From NCBI GenBank assembly GCA_029101345.1, contig JAQXQU010000101.1:1-64000 (forward strand): a stretch of DNA of 64,000 bases, read 5' to 3'. Under the pieces are notes generated by a model, which ran no database searches, was not told where the DNA came from, and worked only from the letters and a program-made list of their open reading frames with translations. Each line of letters begins with the position of its first letter. Within the stretch, counting starts at the first letter, position 1. Made by a program: the position numbers and the translations under genes. Source of the stretch: Erysipelotrichaceae bacterium (GTDB taxonomy: Bacteria; Bacillota_I; Bacilli_A; Erysipelotrichales; Erysipelotrichaceae). Of the stretch, positions 38,317-48,822 are shown piece by piece.

Positions 38317-40887
38317 ATGAAACTATTATTGATAGATGGAAACTCCATGCTCTTTAGGGCATTTTATGCAACGATCTATGGCAAAGCCATGACAACTTCC
38401 TCAGGCCTTTACACCAATGCTGTCTATGGATTTGCGGTTATGCTCAATAAGGCTTTGTCTTTGATCAAACCCGAATACTGTGCGGTAGCCTTCGATAAGG
38501 GCAAACATACTTTTAGACATGAAATCGATCCTGAATACAAGGCTGGTCGCAAGCAGACGCCAGCAGAACTTGTTGGCCAATTCCCTCTGATCAGGGAAAT
38601 GCTTACTGCCTACAATATCAAATGGTTTGAATATGATGATATTGAGGCCGATGATGTTGTTGGTACACTAGCCAAAAGATACCCAGTTGAAACATGCATA
38701 CTGACATCTGATAGAGATATGCTGCAACTGATTGATGATACTACTTCCATTTATCTGATGAAAAAGGGCATTACTGAAATGGCAATAATGGATGAGAAAG
38801 CCTTGTTTGAAGAGTGGACTTTGAAACCATATCAGATCATTGACTATAAAGGTCTGGCTGGTGATGCTTCCGATAATATTAAGGGAGTACCTGGCATTGG
38901 TGATAAGACTGCTGTCAAACTGCTCAATCAATATGATACTTGTGAAGGAATTTATGAACACCTTGATGAAATCAAAGGCAAGCTCAGGGATAAGCTGAAT
39001 GATGGCAAAGAGTCTTGTTTCATCTCCAAACAACTTGCTAGAATCAAGACAGATGTTGATATTGACATTGATCTTGCTGACCTTAAGCTTTCAATTGATG
39101 ATAAGACTCGCAATGACTTCTTCCACCAATATGAGATGAAGTCATTGGTAACAAAAGAAGAAAAGCCCGTTTTAGCAAAAAAAGAAGCAAATATCGTTAA
39201 AACCGTTTCTGCATCCTTGCTAAAGAAGCCTTTTATCTATTTTGTTTCAAATGAACAGTCCTATTATGAAAGGGACTTTGAAGCTGTTGGCATTTATAAT
39301 GAGGAAGGCTTTGAATATATCAAAAAGGAAGACTTCCTATTAGATCATGATTTGCTTTCCTTTCTATCATCATCCAAGGAAAAGATAGTCTATGACTTAA
39401 AGGCTGTCTTGCATCTTGCTGATTATTGGAATTTAAAGATTGGTGGGCATATTGATGATGTGATGCTAATGGGGTTTTTGGTTAACAATAATAACAATAC
39501 CCCTGAGCTTCTGGCAAATGCCTATGGCCATCGCTTAGGCAATGATCTAAAAGGCCTATTTGGAACCGAAAAGAAGCCACTGCTGCCTAAAGATGAAGAT
39601 CTTGCTTCCTATGCCTATGACTTCTGCTCCTTTATGCATGATATCTACCTTAAGACTAAGGATGAGCTAAGGGATAAGGGGATGGAAGCACTATATGAAG
39701 ATGTTGAACTGAAATTATCCTATGTCCTTTATGATATGGAAAAGGAAGGCATCTATTGTGATATCACTGAACTTGATAAGATAGCAGAAGCGACACTTTT
39801 GAAGATGCAGGGCTATGAAAGAAACATCTATGCCTGTGCAGGCCATGAATTCAATATCAATTCACCAAAACAGCTCAAGGAAGTCCTCTTCAATGAGCTT
39901 GATTTGCCTGATTATAAGAAGGGATCAACCAATGCTGAAGCCTTGCAGAAGATCTCCTCCTATCATCCAATCATTGACCACATACTCAATTTCCGCAAGT
40001 ATTCAAAGCTCTATTCAACTTATGCTGAAGGCTTGAAAAAGTATATTGGCAATGATAATCGCATCCATACTATTTTCTCCCAAAACATTACTGCAACTGG
40101 CCGTCTTTCTTCTTATGATCCAAATCTTCAGAATATCTCCGTTCGTGATGATGAAGGTCGGGAAATAAGAAAGGCATTCAAGCCAGGAAATGACTCAGTG
40201 CTCATCTCATCGGATTATTCTCAGGTTGAACTCCGTGTGCTGGCTAGCTTGGCAGATGAAGAAAAGATGATTGAGGCTTTCAATAGTGGGATTGATATCC
40301 ATACCAAGACTGCAATGGATATCTTCAATGTTAAAAAGGAAGATGTTACAGCTAATGTCAGAAGAAATGCCAAGGCTGTTAATTTCGGTGTCGTCTATGG
40401 CATCTCTGATTTTGGCTTGGCAAACCAGACCCAACTATCCTTTTCTGATGCCAAGAATTTCATAGAAGACTACTTCCGTACTTATCCTAATATCAAGAAA
40501 TATCTGGATGAGCAGGTCAGCTTCTGCAAAGAGAATGGGTATGTGACAACAATTCTTGGAAGAAGGCGCTATATTAGGGAAATCAATGACAAGAACTTCA
40601 TGGTCAGGGAATTTGGCAAAAGAGCAGCTATGAATTCAACTATCCAAGGATCAGCTGCCGATATTATCAAATTGGCAATGATCAAGGCAACAGAAGAGAT
40701 CAAGGCTCGAGGGCTAAAGTCCAAACTGCTATTGCAGGTCCATGATGAATTGATATTCGAAGTAAGAAACGAGGAACTGAAGATAATGAAAGAACTGATC
40801 GCTAATTGCATGTCTTCGGCTTATCAGCTGAAAGCTAGACTCGATTGTTCAATGGCAATCGGCCAGACATGGTATGAGGCTAAATAA
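38317..40887 (+). CDS. polA: DNA polymerase I
   Basis: 5' exonuclease domain MKLLLIDGNSMLFRAFYA, polymerase motifs SSDYSQVELRVLASLADEEKMIEAF, RRNAKAVNFGVVYGISDFGLA, LLQVHDELIFEV. Confidence 0.96.
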   Translation: MKLLLIDGNSMLFRAFYATIYGKAMTTSSGLYTNAVYGFAVMLNKALSLIKPEYCAVAFDKGKHTFRHEIDPEYKAGRKQTPAELVGQFPLIREMLTAYNIKWFEYDDIEADDVVGTLAKRYPVETCILTSDRDMLQLIDDTTSIYLMKKGITEMAIMDEKALFEEWTLKPYQIIDYKGLAGDASDNIKGVPGIGDKTAVKLLNQYDTCEGIYEHLDEIKGKLRDKLNDGKESCFISKQLARIKTDVDIDIDLADLKLSIDDKTRNDFFHQYEMKSLVTKEEKPVLAKKEANIVKTVSASLLKKPFIYFVSNEQSYYERDFEAVGIYNEEGFEYIKKEDFLLDHDLLSFLSSSKEKIVYDLKAVLHLADYWNLKIGGHIDDVMLMGFLVNNNNNTPELLANAYGHRLGNDLKGLFGTEKKPLLPKDEDLASYAYDFCSFMHDIYLKTKDELRDKGMEALYEDVELKLSYVLYDMEKEGIYCDITELDKIAEATLLKMQGYERNIYACAGHEFNINSPKQLKEVLFNELDLPDYKKGSTNAEALQKISSYHPIIDHILNFRKYSKLYSTYAEGLKKYIGNDNRIHTIFSQNITATGRLSSYDPNLQNISVRDDEGREIRKAFKPGNDSVLISSDYSQVELRVLASLADEEKMIEAFNSGIDIHTKTAMDIFNVKKEDVTANVRRNAKAVNFGVVYGISDFGLANQTQLSFSDAKNFIEDYFRTYPNIKKYLDEQVSFCKENGYVTTILGRRRYIREINDKNFMVREFGKRAAMNSTIQGSAADIIKLAMIKATEEIKARGLKSKLLLQVHDELIFEVRNEELKIMKELIANCMSSAYQLKARLDCSMAIGQTWYEAK

Positions 40888-42260
40888 TGCCAGAACTTCC
40901 TGAAGTTGAAACGGTTGTCAGAACATTACAGAACCTGATTTCTGGCAAGACAATCGCTGGCATCGATATTCTTTATCCCAATATCATCAGTGGCGATCCT
41001 GATGATTTTCAACGACTGGTTGGCCAAAGCTTTATAGGCTTTAAAAGAAGGGGCAAGTATCTGCTTTTTGAAATGGATGATTGTCTTCTTGTTTCCCATT
41101 TGCGAATGGAAGGCAAATACTTCTACTATCCAAGAAAAACTGTTCCTAATAAGCATACGCATCTCATCTTTGCGTTCACTGATGGTTCAGAACTTCATTA
41201 CAATGATGTCCGCAAGTTTGGAAGAATGGAACTTGTTGAAAAGGACATCGATTTAAGTGACTTCCATGGCTTAGGTGTTGAACCATTTTCTGCTGAATTC
41301 AACTTCGACTATTGCAAAGGCTTTTTAAAAGACAATCATAAGACTATTAAGGAAATTCTTCTTGAGCAGAAGCTGGTAGCTGGGGCTGGCAATATCTATG
41401 CTGATGAAATATGCTATGCCATCAAGGTCCATCCCGCGGTTTCTGGAAATAAGCTTGATGATTATGAAATCAAGGCTCTTATCAAGGAAACCAACCGCAT
41501 CTTGTCAGAAGCTATCGAAGCTGGCGGTACTACCATCCGTTCCTATACTTCGTCTTTAGGTGTGACAGGACGCTTCCAGTTATCCTTAAAATGCCATACA
41601 ATGGATAAATGCCAGGCTTGTGGTTCAGATATCATCAAAACCAGAATTGGCGGAAGAGGCACCTATTATTGCCCAAGATGCCAAGCCATGAAGAACAGGA
41701 AAATTGCCATAACTGGTACCATTGGTTCTGGCAAAAGCACTTTGTCCAATTATCTAAGGGGAAAGGGCTATTATGTCTTTGATTGCGATCGATGCAATGC
41801 CCAATTGCTTGAAAATGGCAAAGCTGGCTACCGTGGTGTCAAAAAGGCTTTTCCTGATTGCTTCGATGCTAATGGCTTGGACAAGACCAAGCTTTCAGCT
41901 ATTGTCTTTAATGACAAGAAAAGCAGAACTATTCTTGAATCAATACTTCATCCTTTGATCATTGCTGAAATGATGAACGAAGCTTATGGTCATGAACTGT
42001 TCTTTGCAGAAGTCCCGCTCTTATTTGAAAATGGCCTGCAGGATCTTTTTGATGAAAGCATAGTTGTGGCAGTTGATGAAGATCTTGCCATCAGGAGGCT
42101 TATTGACCGCGGCCTTGATGAAAAGTCTGCCAAGGAGCGGATTGCCAATCAGCTTAGTGTTAAGGACAAGCTTCAGAAATGCAATCATGCCATTTTCAAC
42201 AATAAAGACAAGAATACATTTTATACCGAAATTGATGAACTGCTTGAAAGGATAATATGA
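40887..42260 (+). CDS. Fused formamidopyrimidine-DNA glycosylase (MutM/Fpg) - dephospho-CoA kinase (CoaE)
   Basis: MPELPEVETVVR...LVAGAGNIYADEI...zinc finger CQACGSDIIKTRIGGRGTYYCPRCQ continuing in frame into KNRKIAITGTIGSGKSTLSNYLRGKGYYVFDCD (P-loop of CoaE). Confidence 0.93.
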   Translation: MPELPEVETVVRTLQNLISGKTIAGIDILYPNIISGDPDDFQRLVGQSFIGFKRRGKYLLFEMDDCLLVSHLRMEGKYFYYPRKTVPNKHTHLIFAFTDGSELHYNDVRKFGRMELVEKDIDLSDFHGLGVEPFSAEFNFDYCKGFLKDNHKTIKEILLEQKLVAGAGNIYADEICYAIKVHPAVSGNKLDDYEIKALIKETNRILSEAIEAGGTTIRSYTSSLGVTGRFQLSLKCHTMDKCQACGSDIIKTRIGGRGTYYCPRCQAMKNRKIAITGTIGSGKSTLSNYLRGKGYYVFDCDRCNAQLLENGKAGYRGVKKAFPDCFDANGLDKTKLSAIVFNDKKSRTILESILHPLIIAEMMNEAYGHELFFAEVPLLFENGLQDLFDESIVVAVDEDLAIRRLIDRGLDEKSAKERIANQLSVKDKLQKCNHAIFNNKDKNTFYTEIDELLERII

Positions 42261-43384
42261 TAGGCCAGGATTTATACCGGATTGATTGTAATTTTGAAAT
42301 GGATAGGGAAATGGCAAAAAGCCTTGTCTTATTCTATAAGCCTTTGATTACTGACAAAGGCTTTTTCCTCTATCATCTTCTTTCCAATCTGCCAAATAAT
42401 CCCAATTTCCTTCTCTTAAATGATCTGCTTGTCAAAACCAATATGTCCATTAGTGAATTTGAGGATGGTCTTTCCTATCTTAACCAATATAATCTGGTCA
42501 GAACCTTTAAGCATCAGAAAGAAGAAAAATACATCCTTTTGATAAAGAAGCCCTTAGATCGTCTGTCATTTATGAATGATTCTCTGCTTTCCCGTGAGTT
42601 GATTCTGAAGATTGGCGGTCCTTCTTATCAGTCACTAGCAGCTGATGTTGTTGTGATGGAAAATGATCTTAGCAAATATAATGATGTTTCCATTATTAGG
42701 GACTCTTCTGCACTTTCATCCTGGAAGAGCAATGATGAGGCATATCATAAAGCTGCCTCCACTGCAAAAAGCCATTCTTTCTTTGATACTGGCAAATTCC
42801 TTGCGGATATCTCAGTTCTCCTTTTCCCAATGAAATTTCGCACCCAGGAAAATCTAAACGAGATTGCCTTGCTTGCTGATTTATATTCCATATCCTATGA
42901 TCAGATGCGCAAGTTCATTACCAATCGGAAGGTCTGCACCTATGATAGTGAAACAATGGATCTTGGATATTTATCATATCTTTGCCAAAAGGCCAGCCTT
43001 AGCTATCAGGATACTGGCAGCCATTATGATAGTCCCTGTACCTTGTTTTTGGCTAATCTTCAGGATGGCAAGGAAGCAACCCCTTATGACAAGAAAGTCA
43101 TTTTCAAATTGGCTCATGATTATGTCTTGCCTCCAGCTGTCATCAATGTTCTTTTGGAACATAGCCTTTCAGCCTGTGGTGGGCGGCTTATTGAAAAATA
43201 TGTCTATGGCGTAGCTTCTGATCTTCATCGAATGAATATCAATAGCTATGAAGAAGCATTGGCAATGCTAAAGGGTCAAAGCAAGAAAAGAAATGAAGAT
43301 AAATTGCCGGAATATGACAATAGCACAAATCCGGATATTGATATCAATCGACTGGATGATATCTTGAAACAAAGAGGTGAATAG
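42257..43384 (+). CDS. dnaB: Replication initiation and membrane attachment protein, DnaB/DnaD-like helicase loader
   Basis: Position between coaE and dnaI; C-terminal DnaB/DnaD-like region VIFKLAHDYVLPPAVINVLLEHSLSACGGRLIEKYVYGVASDLHRMNINSYEEALAML. Confidence 0.8.
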   Translation: MIGQDLYRIDCNFEMDREMAKSLVLFYKPLITDKGFFLYHLLSNLPNNPNFLLLNDLLVKTNMSISEFEDGLSYLNQYNLVRTFKHQKEEKYILLIKKPLDRLSFMNDSLLSRELILKIGGPSYQSLAADVVVMENDLSKYNDVSIIRDSSALSSWKSNDEAYHKAASTAKSHSFFDTGKFLADISVLLFPMKFRTQENLNEIALLADLYSISYDQMRKFITNRKVCTYDSETMDLGYLSYLCQKASLSYQDTGSHYDSPCTLFLANLQDGKEATPYDKKVIFKLAHDYVLPPAVINVLLEHSLSACGGRLIEKYVYGVASDLHRMNINSYEEALAMLKGQSKKRNEDKLPEYDNSTNPDIDINRLDDILKQRGE

Positions 43385-43385
43385 G

Positions 43386-44267
43386 ATGGATAGAGTTGAA
43401 AAATACAATAGAAACCTCTATGAAAGACTAAGCAAGGACAGTGAAATCAAAGATTTTATAAATAAACATGGTCTTAGTGAAGACTATGTTATAGGACATA
43501 TCAATCTTTTCAATGCCTGTTATGAATCACTTGCTCTTTGCAGGGATTGTGATGGTCTGGCTTCCTGCAAACAGAAGAGAAAAGGGGAAGTAATGAGTCT
43601 TGCTTATGATGGCACTGTTTATCAGGAATTGTCTTATTGTGATAAGAAGCTGAAACAAATGGATGATAGCAGGATTTTAAACCACTTTATCTATTCTGAT
43701 ATTCCAAAGGAATTTGAAAAGCTGAGTCTAGATAATATCCCATTGCCTGATGACGAAATCAAAAAACTCTTTCTGCTATGCTTTGACATTCTCAGTGGCC
43801 AGCGAAACAAAGGTCTCTATATTCTAGGTGATCTAGGAGTAGGAAAGACCTATATGTGCATGGCACTTGCCAATTCGCTAAATCTCAAGGGCGAAAGTAC
43901 AGCATTTGTCAAATGCACATCATTCATCAACAATATGAGAAGACTAGTTGTGAATGACAGTGCTTCCTATGATAGGACCATGGCAAAAATAAAGGAATGC
44001 AAATACCTTATCCTTGATGATCTAGGTTCTGAATCAGTATCATCATTCTCGCGTGATGATGTGCTCTTTGACCTTCTGGATTATCGCATGGAGCATAAGC
44101 TTTGCACTGTTTTTACAACAAATCTTCCAAAGAAGGACTTGTATCTTCATTATGTCTATGATAAGAATGATAACAGTTCGAAAATGCGAGCTAAGAGATT
44201 AATTGAAAGGATTGGTGTGCTTAGTGACGAATATGTCCTAAGCGGAAACAATAAAAGGTTAGTTTAG
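43386..44267 (+). CDS. dnaI: Primosomal protein DnaI (AAA+ helicase loader)
   Basis: GLYILGDLGVGKTYMCMALAN, YLILDDLGSES; N-terminal Cys-rich CRDCDGLASC. Confidence 0.92.
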   Translation: MDRVEKYNRNLYERLSKDSEIKDFINKHGLSEDYVIGHINLFNACYESLALCRDCDGLASCKQKRKGEVMSLAYDGTVYQELSYCDKKLKQMDDSRILNHFIYSDIPKEFEKLSLDNIPLPDDEIKKLFLLCFDILSGQRNKGLYILGDLGVGKTYMCMALANSLNLKGESTAFVKCTSFINNMRRLVVNDSASYDRTMAKIKECKYLILDDLGSESVSSFSRDDVLFDLLDYRMEHKLCTVFTTNLPKKDLYLHYVYDKNDNSSKMRAKRLIERIGVLSDEYVLSGNNKRLV

Positions 44268-45227
44268 ATGATTAAGAGAATTGCAATACTGACATCTGGT
44301 GGTGATGCACCAGGCATGAATGCAGCCATCAGATCCATTACAAGAACGGCGATCAATCGTGGACTCGAAGTATTTGGCATCTATGATGGCTATAAAGGAC
44401 TGGTTGAGGACCGATTGGAACTCTTCGATACTAAATCAGTATCAGAAACCCTATTTAAGGGTGGAACTATTCTAGGAACTGCCAGACTTCCGGAATTCAA
44501 GGAAGAGGATTACCAACAAAAGGCTATTGAAACACTGAAGAAACATCAAATTGATGGCTTATGTGTCATTGGTGGTGATGGTTCCTATCGTGGGGCATTG
44601 GCATTGCATAAGCTTGGCGTCAATGTTGTAGGTCTTCCAGGAACTATCGATAATGATCTGGCTGGCACTGATTATACTATTGGTTTTCATACTGCACTAG
44701 AAACTGTTGTTGAATGCATCGATAAGCTCAGAGATACATCATCATCCCACCATCGCTGTTCAGTTGTAGAAGTAATGGGCAATCGCTGTGGTGATTTGGC
44801 TCTTTATTCAGGACTGGCAACAGGTGCTGAAATTGTTGTAACGGCTGATCGTCCTCTTGATTTGCCAGCTCTCTATGAGAAACTCAATTACTACAATGCC
44901 CATAAGAAGAATCATGCCATTGTTGTAGTTAATGAGAAGATAACTGATGTTAGCCATTTAGCTGAACTGATATCTGAAAACACAGGTTTTTCTGGCAGAG
45001 CATCAGTTCTGGGACATATTCAAAGAGGCGGTTCACCTTGCCCGTTTGATCGTATTCTGGCTTCCCGAATGGGCAACAAGGCTGTTGAAATACTGATGAA
45101 TGGTGATTCTGGCAAATGTGTATGCATCCAGGATGATCATATCATTGCACTTCCAATTGAAACAGTGCTAACAATGCCAAAGGAAAACAAGTCAAGACTC
45201 TACGAACTATTTGATTCACTTGTTTAA
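44268..45227 (+). CDS. pfkA: ATP-dependent 6-phosphofructokinase
   Basis: IAILTSGGDAPGMNAAIR, GGDGSYRGA, LPGTIDNDLAGTDYTIGFHTA, LGHIQRGGSP. Confidence 0.96.
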   Translation: MIKRIAILTSGGDAPGMNAAIRSITRTAINRGLEVFGIYDGYKGLVEDRLELFDTKSVSETLFKGGTILGTARLPEFKEEDYQQKAIETLKKHQIDGLCVIGGDGSYRGALALHKLGVNVVGLPGTIDNDLAGTDYTIGFHTALETVVECIDKLRDTSSSHHRCSVVEVMGNRCGDLALYSGLATGAEIVVTADRPLDLPALYEKLNYYNAHKKNHAIVVVNEKITDVSHLAELISENTGFSGRASVLGHIQRGGSPCPFDRILASRMGNKAVEILMNGDSGKCVCIQDDHIIALPIETVLTMPKENKSRLYELFDSLV

Positions 45228-45231
45228 TAGC

Positions 45232-45263
45232 ATAAAAAAGGAATCTGACGATTCCTTTTTGTT
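45232..45263. terminator. Bidirectional terminator between convergent pfkA and rnjA
   Basis: AAAAAAGGAATC-TGAC-GATTCCTTTTT. Confidence 0.85.
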
Positions 45264-45277
45264 ATGCTTGACATATG

Positions 45278-47014
45278 CTACTTAGGATAGCGCTTGTTGA
45301 GAATGACTGGAATGACAATCGGGTTGCGATTGGTCTTTTCATAAAGGAATGGCTCCAGAGAGTTTCTGATGCAGTTTTTCAGATCACCGAAAGTGACTTT
45401 CTGTTTCATTGTCTGTTTAAGAGCCTCATAGGTAATGGTTTCAGCTTCCTTGATAATAGTCTGATTGTCTTTGAGATAGACAAAGCCTCTAGAGAGAATG
45501 CCTGGTTTGCAAAGAATCTTGTTGGAACGGGAATCAATGCAGACAATAACTGCAACCATGCCATTATCAGCCAGAATCTTCCTGTCCTTCAATACTGAAG
45601 TGGAAACACCGGAGAAGTCATTGCCATCAACATAGATTGCATCAGTCTGGATACGTGTATTGGCTCTGAATACTTTGCCATCACGCATGACTAGTGCATC
45701 GCCATTAGCGCAAATGAAGCAGTTTTCCTTTGGAATTCCGGTTTCCATTGCACTTTGGGCATGCAGCTTAAGCATCTTATATTCACCGTGGACTGGCATG
45801 AAGTATTGAGGTTTGATAAGCTGGATCATCAGCTTCTGTTCTTCCTTAGATGCATGTCCGGTTGTATGAAGGGAAGTAAGTGGAGTATTGACAAGGACTT
45901 TGGCTCCATTTCTGACAAGTTGGTTGATTGTCCCGGAAACAGAGATGGCATTGCCAGGAATTGGTGATGATGAAAAGACGACAGTATCACCAGGTTTGAT
46001 TCTTACATACTTATGGGTGCCATTGGCGATTCTTGATAAGGCCGCCAGCATCTCGCCTTGGGAACCGGTGCAGACAATAGTCAGCTCGTTATTGGGAATG
46101 GTATTGATGATGTCGGGAGAAACAAAAGTATCTTCCGGTACATCGATAACACCAATGCGAACACCGATTTCTACGACATTTTCCATTGAACGGCCAAAGA
46201 CACAGACTTTTCTGCCAAATCTTCGAGATGCCTTGATAATCTGGGCCAGGCGTAGGACATTGGAGGCAAATGTAGATACAATCAAGCGGCCAGAAGTCTT
46301 GTGCGCTATTTCATTGATGGATTCAGCAACCTTCTTTTCAGAGATGGAGAAGCCTTCAATTTCCGAATTGGTGGAATCAGACATCAAGAGGCTGACACCA
46401 GAGGCGCCAATATAGGCCATCTTCTGATAATCGGAGTTTTGTCCTAATGGTGTCAAGTCGAATTTGAAGTCGCCAGTGACAACAGCACGGCCGTTTGGCG
46501 TATTGACAAGAATGCCTAAGGAATCAGGAATGGAATGGACTGTATTGAAGAAACCGACAGTAAAATGCTCGGTCTTGATTCTTGATTCAGAATTGATGGC
46601 AGTAACCTGATAATTGGAGAGTCTGCGCTTTTCCATAAGCTTCTTTTCAATTAGAGCTTTAGCAAATGGAGGGGCATAGATTTTCTTAATTGGACATGCC
46701 AATAACAAAAAGGGAATGCCACCAATATGGTCTTCATGGCCATGGGTAATGATAAGCGCTTTGATTTTGTCCTTGTTCTTGATGAGATGGGTGTAATCCG
46801 GGATTACATAATCAACGCCCAGAAGTCCTTCATCAGGAAATTTGACACCTGCATCAATGATGATGATTTCATCATCATGTTCAAAGCAGTACATGTTCTT
46901 TCCAATTTCACCAAGACCACCAAGAGCATAAACGAGTGTGTCTTTTTTCAAATCGTAGTTTGTGCCACTATAAAGAGATAATGGGCGACCACTACTGTAG
47001 TTGGAATTGCTCAT
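45278..47014 (-). CDS. rnjA: Ribonuclease J
   Basis: ALGGLGEIGKNMY, ITHGHEDHIGGIPFLL, MSDSTNSE, SGHASKEE-like (TGHASKEEQKLMIQLIKPQYFMPVHGEYKML). Confidence 0.94.
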   Translation of the reverse strand: MSNSNYSSGRPLSLYSGTNYDLKKDTLVYALGGLGEIGKNMYCFEHDDEIIIIDAGVKFPDEGLLGVDYVIPDYTHLIKNKDKIKALIITHGHEDHIGGIPFLLLACPIKKIYAPPFAKALIEKKLMEKRRLSNYQVTAINSESRIKTEHFTVGFFNTVHSIPDSLGILVNTPNGRAVVTGDFKFDLTPLGQNSDYQKMAYIGASGVSLLMSDSTNSEIEGFSISEKKVAESINEIAHKTSGRLIVSTFASNVLRLAQIIKASRRFGRKVCVFGRSMENVVEIGVRIGVIDVPEDTFVSPDIINTIPNNELTIVCTGSQGEMLAALSRIANGTHKYVRIKPGDTVVFSSSPIPGNAISVSGTINQLVRNGAKVLVNTPLTSLHTTGHASKEEQKLMIQLIKPQYFMPVHGEYKMLKLHAQSAMETGIPKENCFICANGDALVMRDGKVFRANTRIQTDAIYVDGNDFSGVSTSVLKDRKILADNGMVAVIVCIDSRSNKILCKPGILSRGFVYLKDNQTIIKEAETITYEALKQTMKQKVTFGDLKNCIRNSLEPFLYEKTNRNPIVIPVILNKRYPK

Positions 47015-47027
47015 AAATGATCCTTTC

Positions 47028-47588
47028 CTATTCTATGCAAATAGCATTTTCATCAAGATAAAACGGATTCTCTTTGTTGATATGGTCGTAGAAGAGAATG
47101 CCTTTGAAATGATCAAATTCATGCTGAAGAACAATAGCCAGATAGTCATCAGCAACAATGGTAATGTTCTTTTGCTGCAAAAGGTCATAGGCTTTGACTT
47201 TGATGCGAGCAGGACGATAAATATAGCCGCTATGGTTTTCTTCAACTGAAAGGCAGCCTTCACCTGTTGGCAAGTAGGCCTTTTCCATTGAGTAGGAGAC
47301 AATTTTAGGATTGACGAGGGCATATTCGACTTCGATTTCACCATTTTCATCCTTGAGGACAACAGCTGTCATCTTCTTCTTGACACCTACTTGGATAGCA
47401 GAAATGCCTACAGCCGGTCTTAGATTGTCTCTTTGGGCTATTTCGGGGATTGTTGAATTTTTGACATAGTTTAACATATCCCATAAAAGATTTTCATCTT
47501 CTTTGGAAAGAGGAATATTTACATCCTCTGATTTCTCTCTGATCAGAGAATCGTTATCTTTGATAATTGTGTCATTGTTTATAATCAT
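47028..47588 (-). CDS. def: Peptide deformylase
   Basis: AVGISAIQVG, EGCLSVEENHSGYIYRP, LQHEFDHFKGILFYD; start placed at 47588, six nt after TATAAT. Confidence 0.92.
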   Translation of the reverse strand: MIINNDTIIKDNDSLIREKSEDVNIPLSKEDENLLWDMLNYVKNSTIPEIAQRDNLRPAVGISAIQVGVKKKMTAVVLKDENGEIEVEYALVNPKIVSYSMEKAYLPTGEGCLSVEENHSGYIYRPARIKVKAYDLLQQKNITIVADDYLAIVLQHEFDHFKGILFYDHINKENPFYLDENAICIE

Positions 47589-47643
47589 ATCCATATTATA
47601 CAAGATTGATTTGTTATTTGGTGATATATGATAAAATATTTTC

Positions 47644-48822
47644 ATGGCGACTGTGGCAAAAAGAAGATTTCATCTCTTTTCTTCAAATATTGACAAGTCC
47701 TTGTTACTATCGATGCTTGTCTTATATATCTTTGGTTCATTTATGATCATTTCGGCAGAGATGGGCAATAACGCTGGTTCAACAGCCATTATCATTTCAA
47801 CTGCCATAAAACAGATTCTGTTTTTTATCCTCGGACTAATCGGATTTGTTTTTACATCAAGGCTCAATCTTCTTTCCATACGCAGGGAATTATATGAAAT
47901 AGTCTATTGGATCATGCTGGTTCTTTTGCTGATACCACGTTTATTCTTCCGAGCTTCCAATGGTGCCTATGGCTGGATCTATATTTTCGGCTTCTCCTTT
48001 CAGCCATCAGAATTGGCCAAGGTATTCATTATCCTCTATGGAGCAAGGCTTTTGGGAAGAGATATGGGCAAGAAGAATTATGAGAATCTTGTCACCTTTG
48101 CTAAAAAGGCCTTCTATTACTTCCTGATCATTCTGTTTATCCAGCATGATCTTGGTTCAGCAGCAGTACTATTTCTGATTGCCTATTGCATTGCCCTGAT
48201 TCCACCATATCCACAATTAAGCAAGATCCAGGGCATCATGCGAAAGCTTGTGATTTTTGCAATTCCTCTGATTCTCCTGGTTCTTTCGCCAATAGGTACA
48301 TCCTTTTTAAAGAAACTGTCCGGTGACTATCGTATTGCCCGTTTCCTTTCTTCAGCAAATCCTTTTGAATATATCTATGATGATGGCTATCATCTGGTCA
48401 TGTCCCTGATATCGATTGCGACCGGAGGCTGGTTTGGCCTAGGCTATGGCAATTCCATCCATAAGTATATGAACTTCCCAAATCCATCCAATGACTTCAT
48501 TCTTCCGGTCATCATTGAGGAAATGGGCATTGTTTTTGGCCTTTTGCCAGTCGTCATCCTTTATATCATCATGCTGGTCACTTTATTCAGATATGGTTTA
48601 AAAGTCAAATATGCTTCCCATAAGATGGTCTTATTGGGTTCATTCATGTATCTTGTTGTCCACTTCATTCTGAATGTTGGTGGTGTTTCGGGGCTTATTC
48701 CTCTGACAGGTGTTCCACTATTGCTTGTATCATCGGGCGGTACTTCAGCAATTGCAACATTTTTGGCTATTGGCCTATCAGAATATGTCATCAGTTCTTA
48801 CAAAAAGGAAACAGATATATGA
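47644..48822 (+). CDS. FtsW/RodA/SpoVE-family SEDS protein
   Basis: FQPSELAKVFIILYGARLL, IQHDLGSAAVLFLIA, FIEEMG-like (PVIIEEMGIVFGLLPVVIL), GLIPLTGVPLLLVSSGGTSAIATFLAIGL. Confidence 0.93.
   Translation: MATVAKRRFHLFSSNIDKSLLLSMLVLYIFGSFMIISAEMGNNAGSTAIIISTAIKQILFFILGLIGFVFTSRLNLLSIRRELYEIVYWIMLVLLLIPRLFFRASNGAYGWIYIFGFSFQPSELAKVFIILYGARLLGRDMGKKNYENLVTFAKKAFYYFLIILFIQHDLGSAAVLFLIAYCIALIPPYPQLSKIQGIMRKLVIFAIPLILLVLSPIGTSFLKKLSGDYRIARFLSSANPFEYIYDDGYHLVMSLISIATGGWFGLGYGNSIHKYMNFPNPSNDFILPVIIEEMGIVFGLLPVVILYIIMLVTLFRYGLKVKYASHKMVLLGSFMYLVVHFILNVGGVSGLIPLTGVPLLLVSSGGTSAIATFLAIGLSEYVISSYKKETDI

Noticed and set aside
45888-46415. 175-aa plus-strand ORF opposite rnjA
   Set aside because: Antisense to conserved ribonuclease J; composition and lack of motifs indicate a shadow ORF.
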